64,000 nt of DNA from Metaphire vulgaris (GCA_018105865.1 CM030865.1:760141-824140); one strand, 5' to 3'; counted from the first letter of the stretch, positions 32,375-46,600 are shown. Program-made: numbers and translations. Notes: a model not told the origin generated them from the letters alone.

Positions 32375-33907
32375 ACTGGGCAGGAACAGGAGGGCGACAG
32401 CGGAAACATTTTGAGCCGCCCTAGTAACAGCAGTTGTCATATTTATTGAAGCAGTTGCATGTAACTTCAACAGGTGTCACTACCTGTTATGCTGGTCACT
32501 AGTTTTCCTAGTTTTGCAGAAGCGCCAATATAGCCTTTGCAAGGCAATTGTGGCAACGACTTTTGATTAGTAAAGGGGCTGTCCATTAATTACGTCAACA
32601 AATAGGGCTGAGGGGGTTTGAAAAAGTTTGACACTTATTGACAGGGGAGGAGGGTCAAGATAAATTGACGTCAAAAATTTAATTTTTTTAATAAATTTAA
32701 TATATAAAAATGAATTTTGATTTAATAGTTGGTGCATTGGTCCTCCGTGGTACACACTCACTCACCTGTCAACAGCCCACCACCACTTTAATCCTTAACC
32801 ATCTGTGCTCTTACCTAGGGAGTCATAGTCTTGCGTCATCATAGTTTGTTTTTAAAATTTGATGTAGATTGTATACAGTTGGGGGGGGGGTCAAATTGCC
32901 TTAAAATTTTGACATAACAGACACATTCCTTTGTGTATTGTGATTAATTATTGCTTATCTAATCTAATCTTAAACTTCTATAGCGCCACTTCTTAGTGCA
33001 CACGAGCATCAACCGATGGCACACCAAAATCCAAATAATTAAAGATCCAGGTCAAATCCAGGGTATCCGGCCAGACAAACGGGTGACAGTCTATGGTGGA
33101 TAAACCAGGTAAAAAAATGGGGTTTTTATGCCATTGGAGTAGACAAAAGAAGGACACGGAGGGGGAGGGGAGGGCGGGCTCCCTATTCAGACTTAAGCCA
33201 GTCATGGGATTTGCGCAGAACTGATGAGCAAATGTTGAAAATATTTTATTGTATAAATCGACAAATTGGAACACTAAACAATAGACCAAAATTTCTAACG
33301 GGATGATTTCACTGTCTTAGAGTAAGACTGCATAAAGTATGTTAGATGTTGTCTTGAAAAGCAGTGGCGGTTTCAGGATTTCTTGGTCGGAGGGATGAAT
33401 GAATTCATAGAAAGTTGGTGGGGAGATGAAAATAGAAGGAAAAAATTAATAAACTTTGCCGGAAAAGGCTGGAAAAAGGGAATTTTATCCCTCATCTTAC
33501 TACACTTTTACCGAAAAATAGGGGTTGAGAAGCAAAAAAAGGTAATCCCCAGTTAGTTTTACTAGACTTTTACCCAAAAATAGGTTTCACAAGCAAAAAT
33601 AGGTCCGAAAGTCCGTTGGGGGAGGGGTGCATCCACACTCATCCCCCACGTGGAACCGCCACTGTTGAAAAGTGCTTTGGGCAGAGGGCGTGCTTACTCA
33701 CTTTGGTTCTTTAGGGGAGTATTGTGATGATGAGCGCAGTTGTCAACCAATCGGTTGTTTGGTATTGGGTAAATGTTTTCATGAGGGAGAGAGGAGGGAG
33801 GAAGGGAGAGTTGTATCTCCATCTGATATCCTTAATCGGTTTACGAGATCTTTTATCGCAACTGAGAATGTCTGATTTTCACGCGACTTATAGGAGATTC
33901 AACTGAT

Positions 33908-34172
33908 TTCACGATCGGGGCGTAGCTAGGGCGTCCGGCTCGCGGACGGGGCAGAACATACTGATGGCGCCTCCCCCCTAAATTTCATAAAAACATTCAA
34001 CTTCAGAAAAAATCTAAAAACCTGACAAGCAAAAAAGGTCTAATTATAATAATTATTGATGCTTCTTTTCACTTTTTCACTACCCCCTAAACCCGATTTT
34101 TGCGCCACCCCACCTCGGCGCCCGGGGCCATTCACTGTATGTATCCCCTGCCTTTCCTGGCTACGCCTCTGC
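33908..34172. mobile_element. hAT-like MITE, family C, diverged
   Basis: GGGGCGTAGCTAGGG to CTGGCTACGCCTCTG with the GACAAGCAAAAAAGG core block. Confidence 0.5.
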
Positions 34173-34701
34173 GCCATCGAGACCATTGTAATAACAATCG
34201 CGCTCAGAAAGATATTGTCATGGTCATTATATCGGTGACAATAATAGCAATGGATACATTGTAATCGAATACAGATTGTGGGCAATTAGACAGACAATGG
34301 TCGATGAACGCCCGAACCAGATAAACGAATTGAAAGGTTTCAGTCGCTAGCTAAAGTGACGTCATAGAACTTTCTGATTCTAATAATAGACCGATCCAAG
34401 ATTAATCATTTTGTGGCATTTTTCTCTGGGAAAACTGTCCTTTGAATTTCGACAATCCCGGGAATGTAAGGAGTTTCCAAAGGGTGGGTTGTCAAACTCA
34501 TAGAGAGGCAAGTAAGTAAATCTACGCATTCTAGTTAATAGTTGATCTGTTTCTTTCATTTTCCAATTCAAATCGCCGTTCGAATCTTAGAAATCGCCGC
34601 AAATATTAGGTCCCAGACCACCATGAACTACTTATCACGACTGATTAATCACGAGCATTTAAGAAAATAATGAAATTGCTCAAAATATTAAGTCTAAATT
34701 A

Positions 34702-34904
34702 GTGACGTAGCCAGCAGGGGCGGAGCGACGGCATTAGCATCGCCTGGGGGGCAAATGGGGAAACTGTCCCCAAACTGCCCCAGACCACCTACCAGATTCG
34801 CGCAAATCCGGTGAGAAAGTTATTTATGGAGGGGGGGGAAGGTGGGAATCTGACACGCCAGCTCCCTTTTGCCCACCCCAACCAAAAATTCCTGGCGACG
34901 CCAC
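34702..34904. mobile_element. hAT-like MITE, family C, diverged
   Basis: AGTGACGTAGCCAGC to GGCGACGCCACTG with C-rich and G-rich inner runs. Confidence 0.5.
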
Positions 34905-35017
34905 TGTTGGGAACTCTCTTGAAATTCGCATGAATTCAAGGCCACGCAAAGCCTTGAAGGAATTTACAATTAGTTCCTTGCTATCATTTTGGCCCATATT
35001 TTATCGAGTCTTTGTCC

Positions 35018-35312
35018 ACCCTCCGCGTCCAACTGCCCACCGCGTTCAAATGCTCACCGCGTCCAAATGCTCACCGCATCCAAATGCTCACCGCGTTCAA
35101 ATACCCCCCGCGTTTAAATGCTCACCGCGTTCAAATGCCCTCCGCGTCCAAATGCCCTCCGCGTCCAAATGCTCACCGCGTTTAAATGCTCACCGCGTTC
35201 AAATGCCCTCCGCGTTTAAATGCTCACCGCGTTCAAATGACCTCCGCGTTCAAATGCTCACCGCGTTCAAATGACCTCCGCGTTTAAATGCTCACCGCGT
35301 TCAAATGCACAT
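35018..35312 (+). repeat. 18-bp minisatellite
   Basis: About sixteen units near CTCACCGCGTTCAAATGC, with variants CCCTCC and GACCTCC for the first triplets. The open frame through it is repeat-derived. Confidence 0.9.
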
Positions 35313-35661
35313 ATTTCGGAACCATTAGAATTTTTCACTAAATGAACAGGTAAACAACGCAGTCAACTTTCGTCCGAAAACAAGTAACAAAATTGGACAA
35401 ATACCTTCAAGAAAAATGCTCACCTACAATTGTATCAATGTGATTTAGCCTTAGGTGGTGAGACATCGGAAGAAATCGGTTTGGAAATATGCCACAAAAT
35501 CACGCGTGACTCAATACATCCAATGTACGTTGTGCCAAGGAGCTACGAGATTACAAGAAGGAATGAGCAATACTATTAATTGCATCGACAGGAAACTAAA
35601 GAAATGCCGTCGAATATTTGCTAAACTGTCGTAATAGAAACCAAACGAACTGAAGGCAAAG

Positions 35662-35731
35662 ATGAAAGCTGTTGCGTTGTTGTCTTTTGTGTTATTGTTA
35701 TCGATCGTCAGAAGCGCATTGAGTCAAGCAG
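35662..35731 (+). CDS. Signal-peptide exon of the PAN receptor
   Basis: The ATG at 35662 is followed by a 20-residue hydrophobic leader (MKAVALLSFVLLLSIVRSAL) and SQA, then G|GTTTGA in phase 1, matching the entry phase of every PAN exon. The nearest such exon is at 36589. Confidence 0.85.
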
Positions 35732-37800
35732 GTTTGAAATAATTATCATTCTATGCCTAACAAAATAACCAGGGCCGGATTAAGGTCCGAGTGGGCCTGG
35801 GGGGGGGCTGAGAAGCAGAAAAAGGTCGTCGCTTCCATAATTTTAAAATTGCCTCTTGTAACATTTTCCGCCGCCTTCACTGGAAAATCTCTGACAAGCA
35901 AAAAAGGTCGTCACTTGAAAAACGGTGGGCCTATATTTTATGGTGGGCCTGGGGCTTCAGCCCCCTCAGCCCCCGCCTTAATATGGTCCTGAAAATAACA
36001 ATAAAATAATAATTATGCAATTTTGTAGAAGGCCATTTCTAATGCTCTAAAGGTATCAATCGATGGTACTTCAAATTCATCAGCAAAAGACCTAAAAGAC
36101 GAACTCTCCTGAACATTATTACCTACTTCTTACTTCATAAAACAACGAGAAATTTGATTGGTGCGATAATTGCACCTGCACATCTCAAAATCATACATTT
36201 TAAAACAAAATTGCTGAACAGGAAGTTTTCTCAATATCTTTCTCTTTATGCTTTTCTAATTTAAAAAAACAAACTTTTCTACGATATGCGATTAAATCGT
36301 CACTGAACACACACACACACACACACACACACCAGAAACACAAAGGTCATGGGTCATTGTGTTCCCGCTGTAGTCCAGGCATTGAAGACAAAGATCCACA
36401 TTCTAAGGACATTCGACAATCATTGAACTATTACATCGATTCATCGATTAGCGATTGATCCAATGATTTCAACGCGCAGTACAGTACAGGGTGGCGCAAA
36501 AAACCGGACTATATTAAATGCCAAACCTAATGTGACTAGTCCGGTTTTTTGCGCCACCCTCTGTATAGTAGTAAATACGTATTTGAAGATCCGTGTGCAA
36601 AGTGGGAACGCACCAGAGACACCAAAGGCAACGAACAGTTCTATCAGCCGCACATAGACACCGAAGACATGTGCAAGATAGCGTGTATGGCGTTCCCCGA
36701 CTGCGAGGCGCTGGACTGGATTCCGAACGAAAACAGGAAATGCCATCATCATTACGCCTACCGACCACATCAAACAGAAGCTCACAGCGGAGCGAATTAC
36801 TGGAAAATAACCAGAAACGCAGTCTGTCGAGGTATGACGGTTGTAAACCGAAAGTACGCCCAATAGCCTGGCATTGCTCGCCAGGGCCGCCGAGAGAAAT
36901 TCCGGGCCACGGAACAAAAAAATTTGCGGGCCTTATTAAGAAAAAATTATCAAGTCTCCAAAAACAGCCTGACAAGCAAAAAACTGGATCTGGGCCCCTG
37001 AAAACTCCATGGGCCCCGGTACAATGTACCGGCTGCACCCCCCCCCTCTCAGGCCTGATGCCCGCATTCGTAGTCCAAAGTCAATTTTTCAGAATAGATG
37101 GCGCCCACCAGAACTCCTACGTTGAGAGGGAGAGGGAGGCAGAGACAGAGACAAACAGACAGACAGACACAGTGGCGCAGCGAGGGTATCCGGCGCCCGG
37201 GGTGAAAAACATACTGATGGCGTCCCCTTCAACTAACTTTCCAAAATTCTTGACGAGCAAAAAAGAAGTCGTCACTTATTTATTTAACTAAGAATCGAGT
37301 GACATTTACAATTTTCTGTTTGATTCTTTTTTGTTACACTAACCCAAAAACCGTTGGGTCAATTGCGGACACGGATTTAACCCCTTAACCGTGTATTTAA
37401 CTGTAACTCAATGTAAAATGGACAGATATATCCGGGGTCCCCAGTTAAGGGGTTAAGAGCGTGTCGAAATATTGCATTCGTACATCGAATACATGGAGAA
37501 ACCTATATTTATCTGCATTTGCTGTATTAATTAACAGTAAACTGCACTGACGCTTTTCGCGGCAAAGAACGCAGGCGAATGGAAGGCAACGCGTCGTTTG
37601 TACACGCCGCCGCCAACACAGTCGGCGAATGCATGGCCGTTTGTCTTGCACGCGATGCATGCCACGGATTCGAATGGTGGGACGACCGCTCTCAGGGAGA
37701 GAGGTGCGTCATCCAAGGTGACACTGAGACTGGTTCGAGAAGAGATCCTCAATTTAATACCGTATATTACGAAATCGGACGACCGTACTGCAAAGGTAGG

Positions 37801-37870
<70 letters not shown>

Positions 37871-40800
37871 TGTACAGAGTGAGCCAGAAAAAACCGAACC
37901 CTCTTCTTATTCTGGCAATAATTTCTAAAATTATGACCAAACGTTTTCCAGGCAGTGAATAGTCCAACGTTACACGAAGCCAAGTCAGACCGACTAGTGG
38001 TTCTCACGCAGGGCAGTCCCTACTGAACCACTTTAAACCTTGTTATATTATATTATTATAATTGTTCTGGACCAGGTAGTTCTTGGGCGACCAACTGGTC
38101 TTTTCCACGCTTTGGGGGAGGGGGGCTTTAATAACTTCCTGTAGGGAAAACGAACAGCAGTCCGATACTCGGAGTACTGCTCAATGTCGAGAAGAAGGTC
38201 TCTCGTAAGCAGTACGTTCCTTTAATAGGCCTACTGGTCATTTACCTTAAAGCCGAAATCAACAGAGTAAAGTTTGTATACAATTTGCGTGCTGCATTTT
38301 GTAACTGCAATTTTATTGCGCTGTTAAACTAAACATTTATAAAACATGCAAATGATAACCACAGCGCATAAAAGAAATCTCTTTGGCATTTTAACGAAAA
38401 CGGCGATATAATTTTCATTAAACCTGATTGTATCTGGAAAAACTATAAAACTATAACCAAAATACTTTGCTTCCCGATTTAATGAAGCTGTGTGTATGTA
38501 TTTAGTGTAGGCCCATTATATATAAATCACAATGCAGTAATAGGCCTACTGTAAATAGTTTGAATACTGATGGATTATTGGACGACCTTGTTAAACCAAT
38601 GTGGGCCTAGTCTTCTAATTTTGGTATTGAGTTCATTCTCGACGCTGGGTTATATTTTTACACAGACAATATGCAAAGCACATTGGACGGGTTTATTGAC
38701 AAGGTCAAAGGTCAGCAGAAGGACAACCGTTACGACACAGGTATTGTAATTTGTAGGCTAATCAACAGGTGGTGTTTTGATTAACTTCGTCTAAGCTTTA
38801 GACGCGTGTGTGCTCTTTGGCTCGTAGTTAAAATTTATCTAGGCCTATATAGAGTGTTTATTCTAGCCACCTTGACATTGGGGGGATTTTGAAATGTTTG
38901 GGGACAAGGTCTGAGTCTCCACACTTTTGAAGGGGGAAGAAATTTCATCCTCAGCCAACATATAAAAATTGGGGAGGAGATTTTAAAACTTGGGGTGAAT
39001 TCCCCCCAAAAAAAAAGAAGGCCTAGAATAAACACTGCCTATATATTTTGTTCATGTATTTATTTTTAAACTAAGCTTTCACCCTTTGTACATAAGCCGG
39101 GTGACAGACCAGAATTAACAGAACTCAAAATGCAGATAACAAAAAATTGAAATGATCTCGGAAGACCATTGCGTCTGTTGTCGTGAGTTTTTGTAGACTC
39201 ATTGTTTAGTTTAGTTATAGGCTAATTTCTATAGCGCTATTGTCCTGACGGGCTACAGTCAAGAGTGCTTTGTTGTATTGTATGTATTTATTTATACAAT
39301 TGTGTCTATGAACAGTCGCCAGACATATTTTGGACAAATAGGCCCAGTGGCGGCTCCACCGGGGGGCAGGGGGGCCCGTGCCCCCCCTATTGAGAGCCTG
39401 GCCCCCCAGTGCCCCCCCCAGTTGGGACCCTATACTTAATGCTACATACATTAAACAACAAATGGTTGGCCCCCCCATGATTAGAAGTTGCCCCCCAATG
39501 GCCCCCCCACTTGCCAAATCCTAGAGCCGCCACTGAATAGGACTACACTGTAATAACCGATTATAGCGATATATACAGTACGAATGTGCGAGCGCTCGAA
39601 GTCACCAGTGGTAATAGGCCTATTGTGTCTTCGAAGGGTTTTGCGTTCAGTGGAAATTGTACCCAGACGTTGCACGGGACGCCGGTACCTTTCAGAAGCT
39701 GAACACGGAGGACCTGTGCAAGAGACTGTGCATCGTTGCGTTCCCTAAATGTCGTTCAGTCGACTGGACGGGCGATCGAAAGTGCTATCATTACTACGAT
39801 CGCTTTAAGGAACCCACGATCAAAGCGCCCGGAACAAGTCATTGGATCATCGAAAGAAACCCGTGCACAGGTATAGGCCTATGATCAGTGCTGCAAAAAG
39901 AAGCAATACAGCAGGCCTGTCTCTGATATTCAATTATTTCAGCTTTTTTCTCACAGGTGTCACTTGAACTGTAAGTCAACTAAAAATCAAGTAACTCCCG
40001 CTTTGTCGCACTTGCTAGCAGCCTACACCAAACAATTTGACTGCAACAAGGCATGCCTGGCCCATGGCAAGTGCCTTATAGCTTCATTTGGTGGACTTTG
40101 GAAGGCGAAGGAGACAGACAGATGTCGTCGTCAATTTCTTGGTAAAAACACTTGGGAGATGAGAACAGTGGACACTGTGACAATTAGCCTGGTTAATGAG
40201 AAAATTATAACAGTAGTTTTAAAATGTTCCAACTTAACTACTAAAAGACAGACTCACTTTTTACATGTAGGTCTTAAAGAAACGTTGAGACCAAACTGAC
40301 ATACGTAAGTAAAATTTATATCAGGACATCGGAATTGAGCATCCCCCAAAAAAAATTGTTTCGCAACGTCCTGAATCGAAACTGATTTTCAATCATGATT
40401 TCCACGAACGATGGTACTCTTAACCCCTTAACTATATATCCGTCCATTTTACGTTGAGTTACAGTTAAATACACGGTTAGAGGGTTAAGTCAATATACTG
40501 TAGCCTATTGATTATTAATACCATGCTCTGCTACACAGACATTACATTAATCGGCGATTGTAACTATTTACATAGAAGTGTAGGCCATTGCGATCGAGTG
40601 TAACAGTGGCGATTATTCTCTTAATTAAAGGACAGTGCATGGAGTGGAAGAGACAGTTGAACAACATCGAGAGTAACGGAGCCGTTAATGAGGACATACA
40701 ATCGGAAGAAATGTGCAAGATAAAGTGCGTTCTGATGTCTCCCGAATGTCGGTCGATTGACTGGGCAATAACGATGGGAGCGCAGATAACAGCAAAATGT

Positions 40801-42036
40801 TACCATAACTTCCACTTGCCCTCAGGTGGATTCCATTCCCCAGGCACCGTTCACTGGAACTTAGAAAAAGTGCCGTGTTCAGGTATTACCAACAATTGGA
40901 AAACTATACCACTATTACTATTATGCTTTGTTGCGTGACATACAGTTGCTACAAATAAGCTACATGTGATGGCGAGTAACCTCTATGCAGGTGTATTGGG
41001 GATTTCCCCAGTCACATAGCTGCCGAGCTTTATCAAACTTGGTCAAAATTTGATAAATCTATTGCCAAAAGGGGTCTGGTATTAATTGGTCTACAGCGCA
41101 AGATATAGGTCTATGTTGTATGCAAGGCGGGCCTTGCATTTTGCGGGGCCCAGGGCGAGATAGTGTCATCGCCAAATCGCGGGGCCCCTTAGATCGAGGA
41201 GCGGGGCCGTGGGCAGAGACCCGGTTTGCCCAGGCTTAAGGCCGGCCCTGGTTGTATGATGATACCTCCCGGACCTTAGAGTTATCGATAGAAATCTCCG
41301 ACTGCAGTCAATGGTTCTAAAACATCAATCAGTCATGATCCACGATGCAGGAGACCATCTGCATAATCATTGCCCGTGCATATGGATGGATGGACGGACG
41401 AACAGATTAGACAGACAGATAGACAGATTATTGATAGATAGATGCAGCGTCCTCATTTGCTGTTCTTCAAATGAAATAGAGATATACGCGCGCACTTGTT
41501 TCACTGTCTCAATCTGCGAGAAAATTCCTCTTGATTTCCGTATTAATCTCTATGATCATTAATATCTTCATTACCATTGAAATATTCGTTATTATTAGTC
41601 TCTTATTAAGAAGTTTGATCAAAAAATGCCTCGATTATCTGAACAATGACTCGTCAACTTAACGCCTGAGAAATTATTTCGATTTTAGATCCACTACAAC
41701 AGATGGCGAACAACACATCGATTGGTTGGTATTGCTTTGTTATCATGACAAAAGGGCGTTTAAAGAGATCGATAAAATTTAATAAGGATCTGGAACTGAA
41801 TTTCAAAAACCATTAAACGCATTTAATCATGCTAAGCAGCAAAACGATGATGACGATGACTACTACTACTACTACTAGTAGTACTGCTACTACTACTACT
41901 AGTAGTACTACTACTACTGCTACTGCTGCTGCTGCTGCTACTGCTACTACTACTACTACTGCTGCTACTACTACTGCTACTACTACTGCTGCTGCTGCTA
42001 CTACTACTACTACTACTGCTACTGCTACTACTGCTG

Positions 42037-42098
<62 letters not shown>

Positions 42099-42100
42099 GC

Positions 42101-42154
<54 letters not shown>

Positions 42155-43640
42155 AACTTCTGTAGTCCTATTCTAATACTCGTATGTATCAATCGATATC
42201 ACTCCAAACACCGCAAAAACCAAGTTCATTTCAGAGCTCGGAGTGGGGGAGTCCAGTGCAACAGTCAAAAGGTATTATTAAGAAGAAAGTTTCTTGGTTT
42301 TTACTCAAAGAAAGACGCAATTAGACTATGCTGCATCAGCGGTACACACACATACATTGCACAATAAAATGACTGGTTATACCATTCGATGAATAATTGC
42401 GTCTGATTGAATTTCGCGTTGATTATTTTGTCTTAATAGAAACCTGCGCAGAGTGGTTAGGTTTTCCAAACGCTAAAGTCGCCCAGGAATCTTTTCAGCC
42501 ACACGTAACCAGCGAGGACATGTGCAAGAAAACGTGCATGGCGTTCTCGAAATGCGACGCCATCGACTGGCGGCCGAACGACGAAAAAAATGCTATCATC
42601 TCGAAGAAGAGGGCGTCCTCCTACCAATCCCTGCTTTTGGGTCGCAATTTTGGAGGGTTTACAGAGACGGAGAATGTAAAGGTAGGATATGTAAAAGCTC
42701 GAAGCAGTCCATGATTCAATTATATTAGCTTTCTTCAATAGTCTAAATGTTATGACATATAGGTCGACATACTGACCTAAGTAATTATCATCATCGTCGT
42801 CGTTGTCGTCATCATCATCATCATCATCATGTTCTCTGTCCTGGGAAAGGTTCAGGGCTCCATTGTTTCAATTCCTCTCTGCGTCTTGCTTCTTCTTTGT
42901 GATTTCCGCATAGGTCTTGTGACTCTGTGTATCTGTTTTCATCATCCAGTCCAGTAGCATCCTCCTTGGTCTTCCCTGTGTCTTTCTTCCTGATTTCCTG
43001 ATATACTTCCCTCAGTTACTGTTCTAAGCGTTGTTTCTCCCCTCAGTACGTGTCCAATCCAGTTCCTCTGTCTTTTTTGATGGCGCTGATTAACGATCTT
43101 TGTTCGTCCGCCATCTGTAGTAGGTCCTACTTCATCGTTCGTTTTGACCTAATGTGTAAAATAATCACACTGACATTCGTATCTCGTTCTACACTGCAGC
43201 TATTTGTCAGCTGTGATTATTATACGTGAATACGTTATAGTGCTATAGGCTTATGGGCGTCGGGCATTATTAGAGGTCTATATACCAACATGTTGCATAC
43301 GGACATTGCCTACGTTGAAACTTGTGCATATGAGTTCGGCTGTTTCGCAGTCGACTGCGTTGAAGCGATCCGTGCCAGAGAGCGTTCGCAATTCAACGGC
43401 GATGGACAGCGACACAAAGACGCCAACACGATGCCCCAGTGCAAGAAGGCGTGCATTGCACGCAGCGGATGCTTCGGATTCAATTGGTTCGACATAAACT
43501 CCGAAGGACAGAAATGCACGCTCCAATTCGACACCAAGTCTACGACACAAATGAACTCAGATTCCACCTATTACGAAATTGGAAGACCCAGATGCAACGG
43601 TATATACATAAACATAAACACACACACATAAACATATTAT

Positions 43641-43697
<57 letters not shown>

Positions 43698-46600
43698 CTC
43701 CATGGGTGCTGTACCCGTAGGTGTCGGGAGCCTGAATCACAATTTGTCTCCATATTTCTCGGTCCTGTGTTTCTCTGGTCAGTGTAGCTCCGTGTTCCCC
43801 CAATCCACGACATCACCCAACCACTCTCTTCTCGGTCTCCCTCTTCGATTTTCTCCATCCATTGTTCCCAGCATGATCTTCACCTTCACCAGTCTATTGT
43901 CTTTCATCCTGCATATGTGTCCAAAGAAGTTCATTTTTCTCCGTATAAATATTTGCACAATGTTTGTTTTGTTCCTAATTCTTTCTCGTGTCGGTCTCAA
44001 ATTCGGGGGTGTTGGGGTGGCGTTAGGGGGGTGCAAAAATATCCCTGAAACTATTGCACGCATGTTTTTTTTCTCTTTTAGATCCAACGAAGAAGATGAA
44101 TGCGTCGATCGGTTGGCATGTCTATGTTACCGTCTGATGAATTTTATAAGCCACTGTGGCTGTAGATTGAATACTGATATGGGTTTTTTTCATTAGAATA
44201 TATCAGCAGTGTTTTGACTTGCCTCAAAAGACATATTGACTTCCACTGCATAATGCAGTGATAAAAGTACTTTTTAGAACGGCACATGCAGGCTTCGAGA
44301 ATCCGGTCTAACTTTCTAGCGGAAGAATCCTCCGAACGAAGTGCAAGCACATTTTTCTTAAAGTAAACCAGACTAACTCAAATAACCCTCCTCTCTTCTA
44401 TAGTCTCTTGTGCAGAAACACGACACGTGCTATTCAAATAATGCGGACATTGACCTTACTAATATTCATATATTTCAAGGTCAGTTTTCTTGGATGGATA
44501 AATAGCGGAGAGAAAGAGTGCATAAATTATAATTAGACAAAAATGTACACGCGCTCAGATTTCGTGCAATTTCAACGCTTCAACGTTGACTACTGACGTA
44601 GACATGTACAGTGCAAAAGTACAGTGTCTCATTAATGTTGTGCATCTTTGCAAACACTACGTCGGCACTATAGATTTCCTTCGCTGAGGAGAGAGACAGA
44701 GACAGTTTGGGGGCTGTCCATTAATTACGTCAACAAAATAGGGGAGGGGTTTGAAAAAGTTTGACAGTTGTTGACAGGGGAAGGGGTCAAGAGAAGTTGA
44801 CGTCAGCTATTTCATTTGTTTACAAATGATAAAAATAGGAAATTTCATGGAATACTATTTATTACAACGGAAAAAAGCCTGACAAGCAAAAAAGGTCATC
44901 ACCACCACATTATGACGCTTGATGAACAAAAGAAAGGGAAGAAGGTCTCATCGCTGCAAAAATAATAACCTTCTAAACTTTTTAGGGGACCCGTCACTGG
45001 TCTTAGTGGGGGGGGGTCAAAAGTTTTTGACATAATTATGGGGGTCACTGAAAGTTGACAGTTGTTGACAAGGGGAGAGGGTCAAAAATTGCCCCAAAAT
45101 TGTTGACATAATTAATGGACAGCCCCTTGGACAAATGAGCAGTGCTTGAAGTTTTGCTTAAAATTTCAATACGTGAATCGTTTAAAATGTGTGAAATACT
45201 AGCCACATATTAACTGGTTGTGCGAAAATTACAACACACAAACATACACACTGTAGTCGTATCTTATATGCCCTGAAAAATATTTAACATCCAATGAGGA
45301 CACGAGAATTATATACGGAATAGCGGTAGGCGATTTAATTTGTTTTCAGAGGGTTAAAATGCTGCTGCAGTGGGACATTGAATTCATCTTACCTTCTACT
45401 TACGTCTTTCATTCTACTTACGCCTGCGCTCACTCTTTCGCAGACAGGTGCATCGATGCGTTCCGTAAACACCAGGGAATGAAATTCGAGGATGAGGGAG
45501 AGCGACAGTTCGACGTGAACGTACTCGCCGACTGCAAGACAGCGTGTCTTTCGCGAGTCAAATGCTACGGATTCGATTGGTTGGAAAATAACCCAGATGG
45601 TCACCGATGCTTCCTGCAGTCTAAGCCCGAAGGCAACACAAAGACAGACGCAGAGGCTGTCTATTACCAAATTGGTATTCCCGGAAGCTCATGCAGAGGT
45701 ATATACACACACATACATTAGGTCCATGGGTTTTTTCAGTGGGAACGCATGGAAACGGCGTTCCCACACCTTTTCTGTCAGATTGTATATATAATTATGG
45801 GTACGTAATAATGCGTTTGGGAACATACAGGTACAGCGTTCCCACACCCGTTTTTGTTGAAGAGTAAAAACGGATGAGTCCCCAAACCTTTTTTCCTAAA
45901 AAAAGCCCTGATTAGGCCTATGTTGTTATGGTCACACCCCCAGTGCCGGATTAACTTTTTGGAGGCCTGGCGCAAACAACGCAACGAAAATTTAAAAGGC
46001 CCTCAAACCTCCAAGTTCGAAGTTTCAAACCTCTCCTCAAAAATTATGAAACTTAATTTTAAAATAAAGAAAACTTCCTTAAATATATTTATTAAAAACG
46101 AAATACATTTATTACTGTGTTTTTATTAAAATTCATTGTTCATGATTTAATATAATTTATTTATTTAAAAAATAATAAAAATGGAACCAGTGGGCCTGGC
46201 GCAAGTGCGCCAGTTGCGCCATGGTTAATACGTCACTGCGCCACCCCCTTTGGTTATACGAATGGAGATTTAACTCTCTAGTCGAAGGTGATTCTAGCAT
46301 AGGCAACTAAACCTAAAACGAGAGACGCAACAGACAGGGCGTTAAGAAAATGCATTTCTGATAATAATTATTAAATATTTCAAACTTCAGCGATGCATGA
46401 ATTCTATTTGCCTTATATTTGCCTATCTCTGAATCGGATTATCTCAGAGTCTTCTAACAAGCGACTTATCAAAATATCTATGCCTTTTCTAAGTGAAAAG
46501 TCATTGTGATATCTTAATAGAAATTTATGACACACGATTATAATCGAAACTGATCGTACATCTAACCACAAGAAATGTCGATCCTATGTCTGTCTAGGCT

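Larger units (their letters stand above)
32375..35661. other. Spacer between lectin and PAN receptor genes
   Basis: No coding exon recognised. It holds the lectin 3' UTR, one end of a GGGGCTGTCCATTAATTACG repeat at 32574-32700 (an AATAAA at 32690 lies in it), a diverged 'GGTTTCAGGATTTC' repeat near 33.36-33.66 kb, family C elements at 33.9-34.17 and 34.70-34.90 kb, and an 18-bp tandem repeat at 35.02-35.31 kb. Confidence 0.6.

Noticed and set aside
34930..35274. 114-codon plus-strand ORF (RVQMLTASKCSPHPN repeats)
   Set aside because: Frame is kept by an 18-bp minisatellite; no leader, no splice context, and the repeat continues beyond the stop.
41829..42152. Poly-Thr/Tyr ORF
   Set aside because: Compound ACT and TTA triplet repeat.
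43615..43693. (TCA)n run as a CRISPR-like or regulatory array
   Set aside because: It is the (ATG)n tail of a LINE fragment on the minus strand; eukaryotic context, no spacers.
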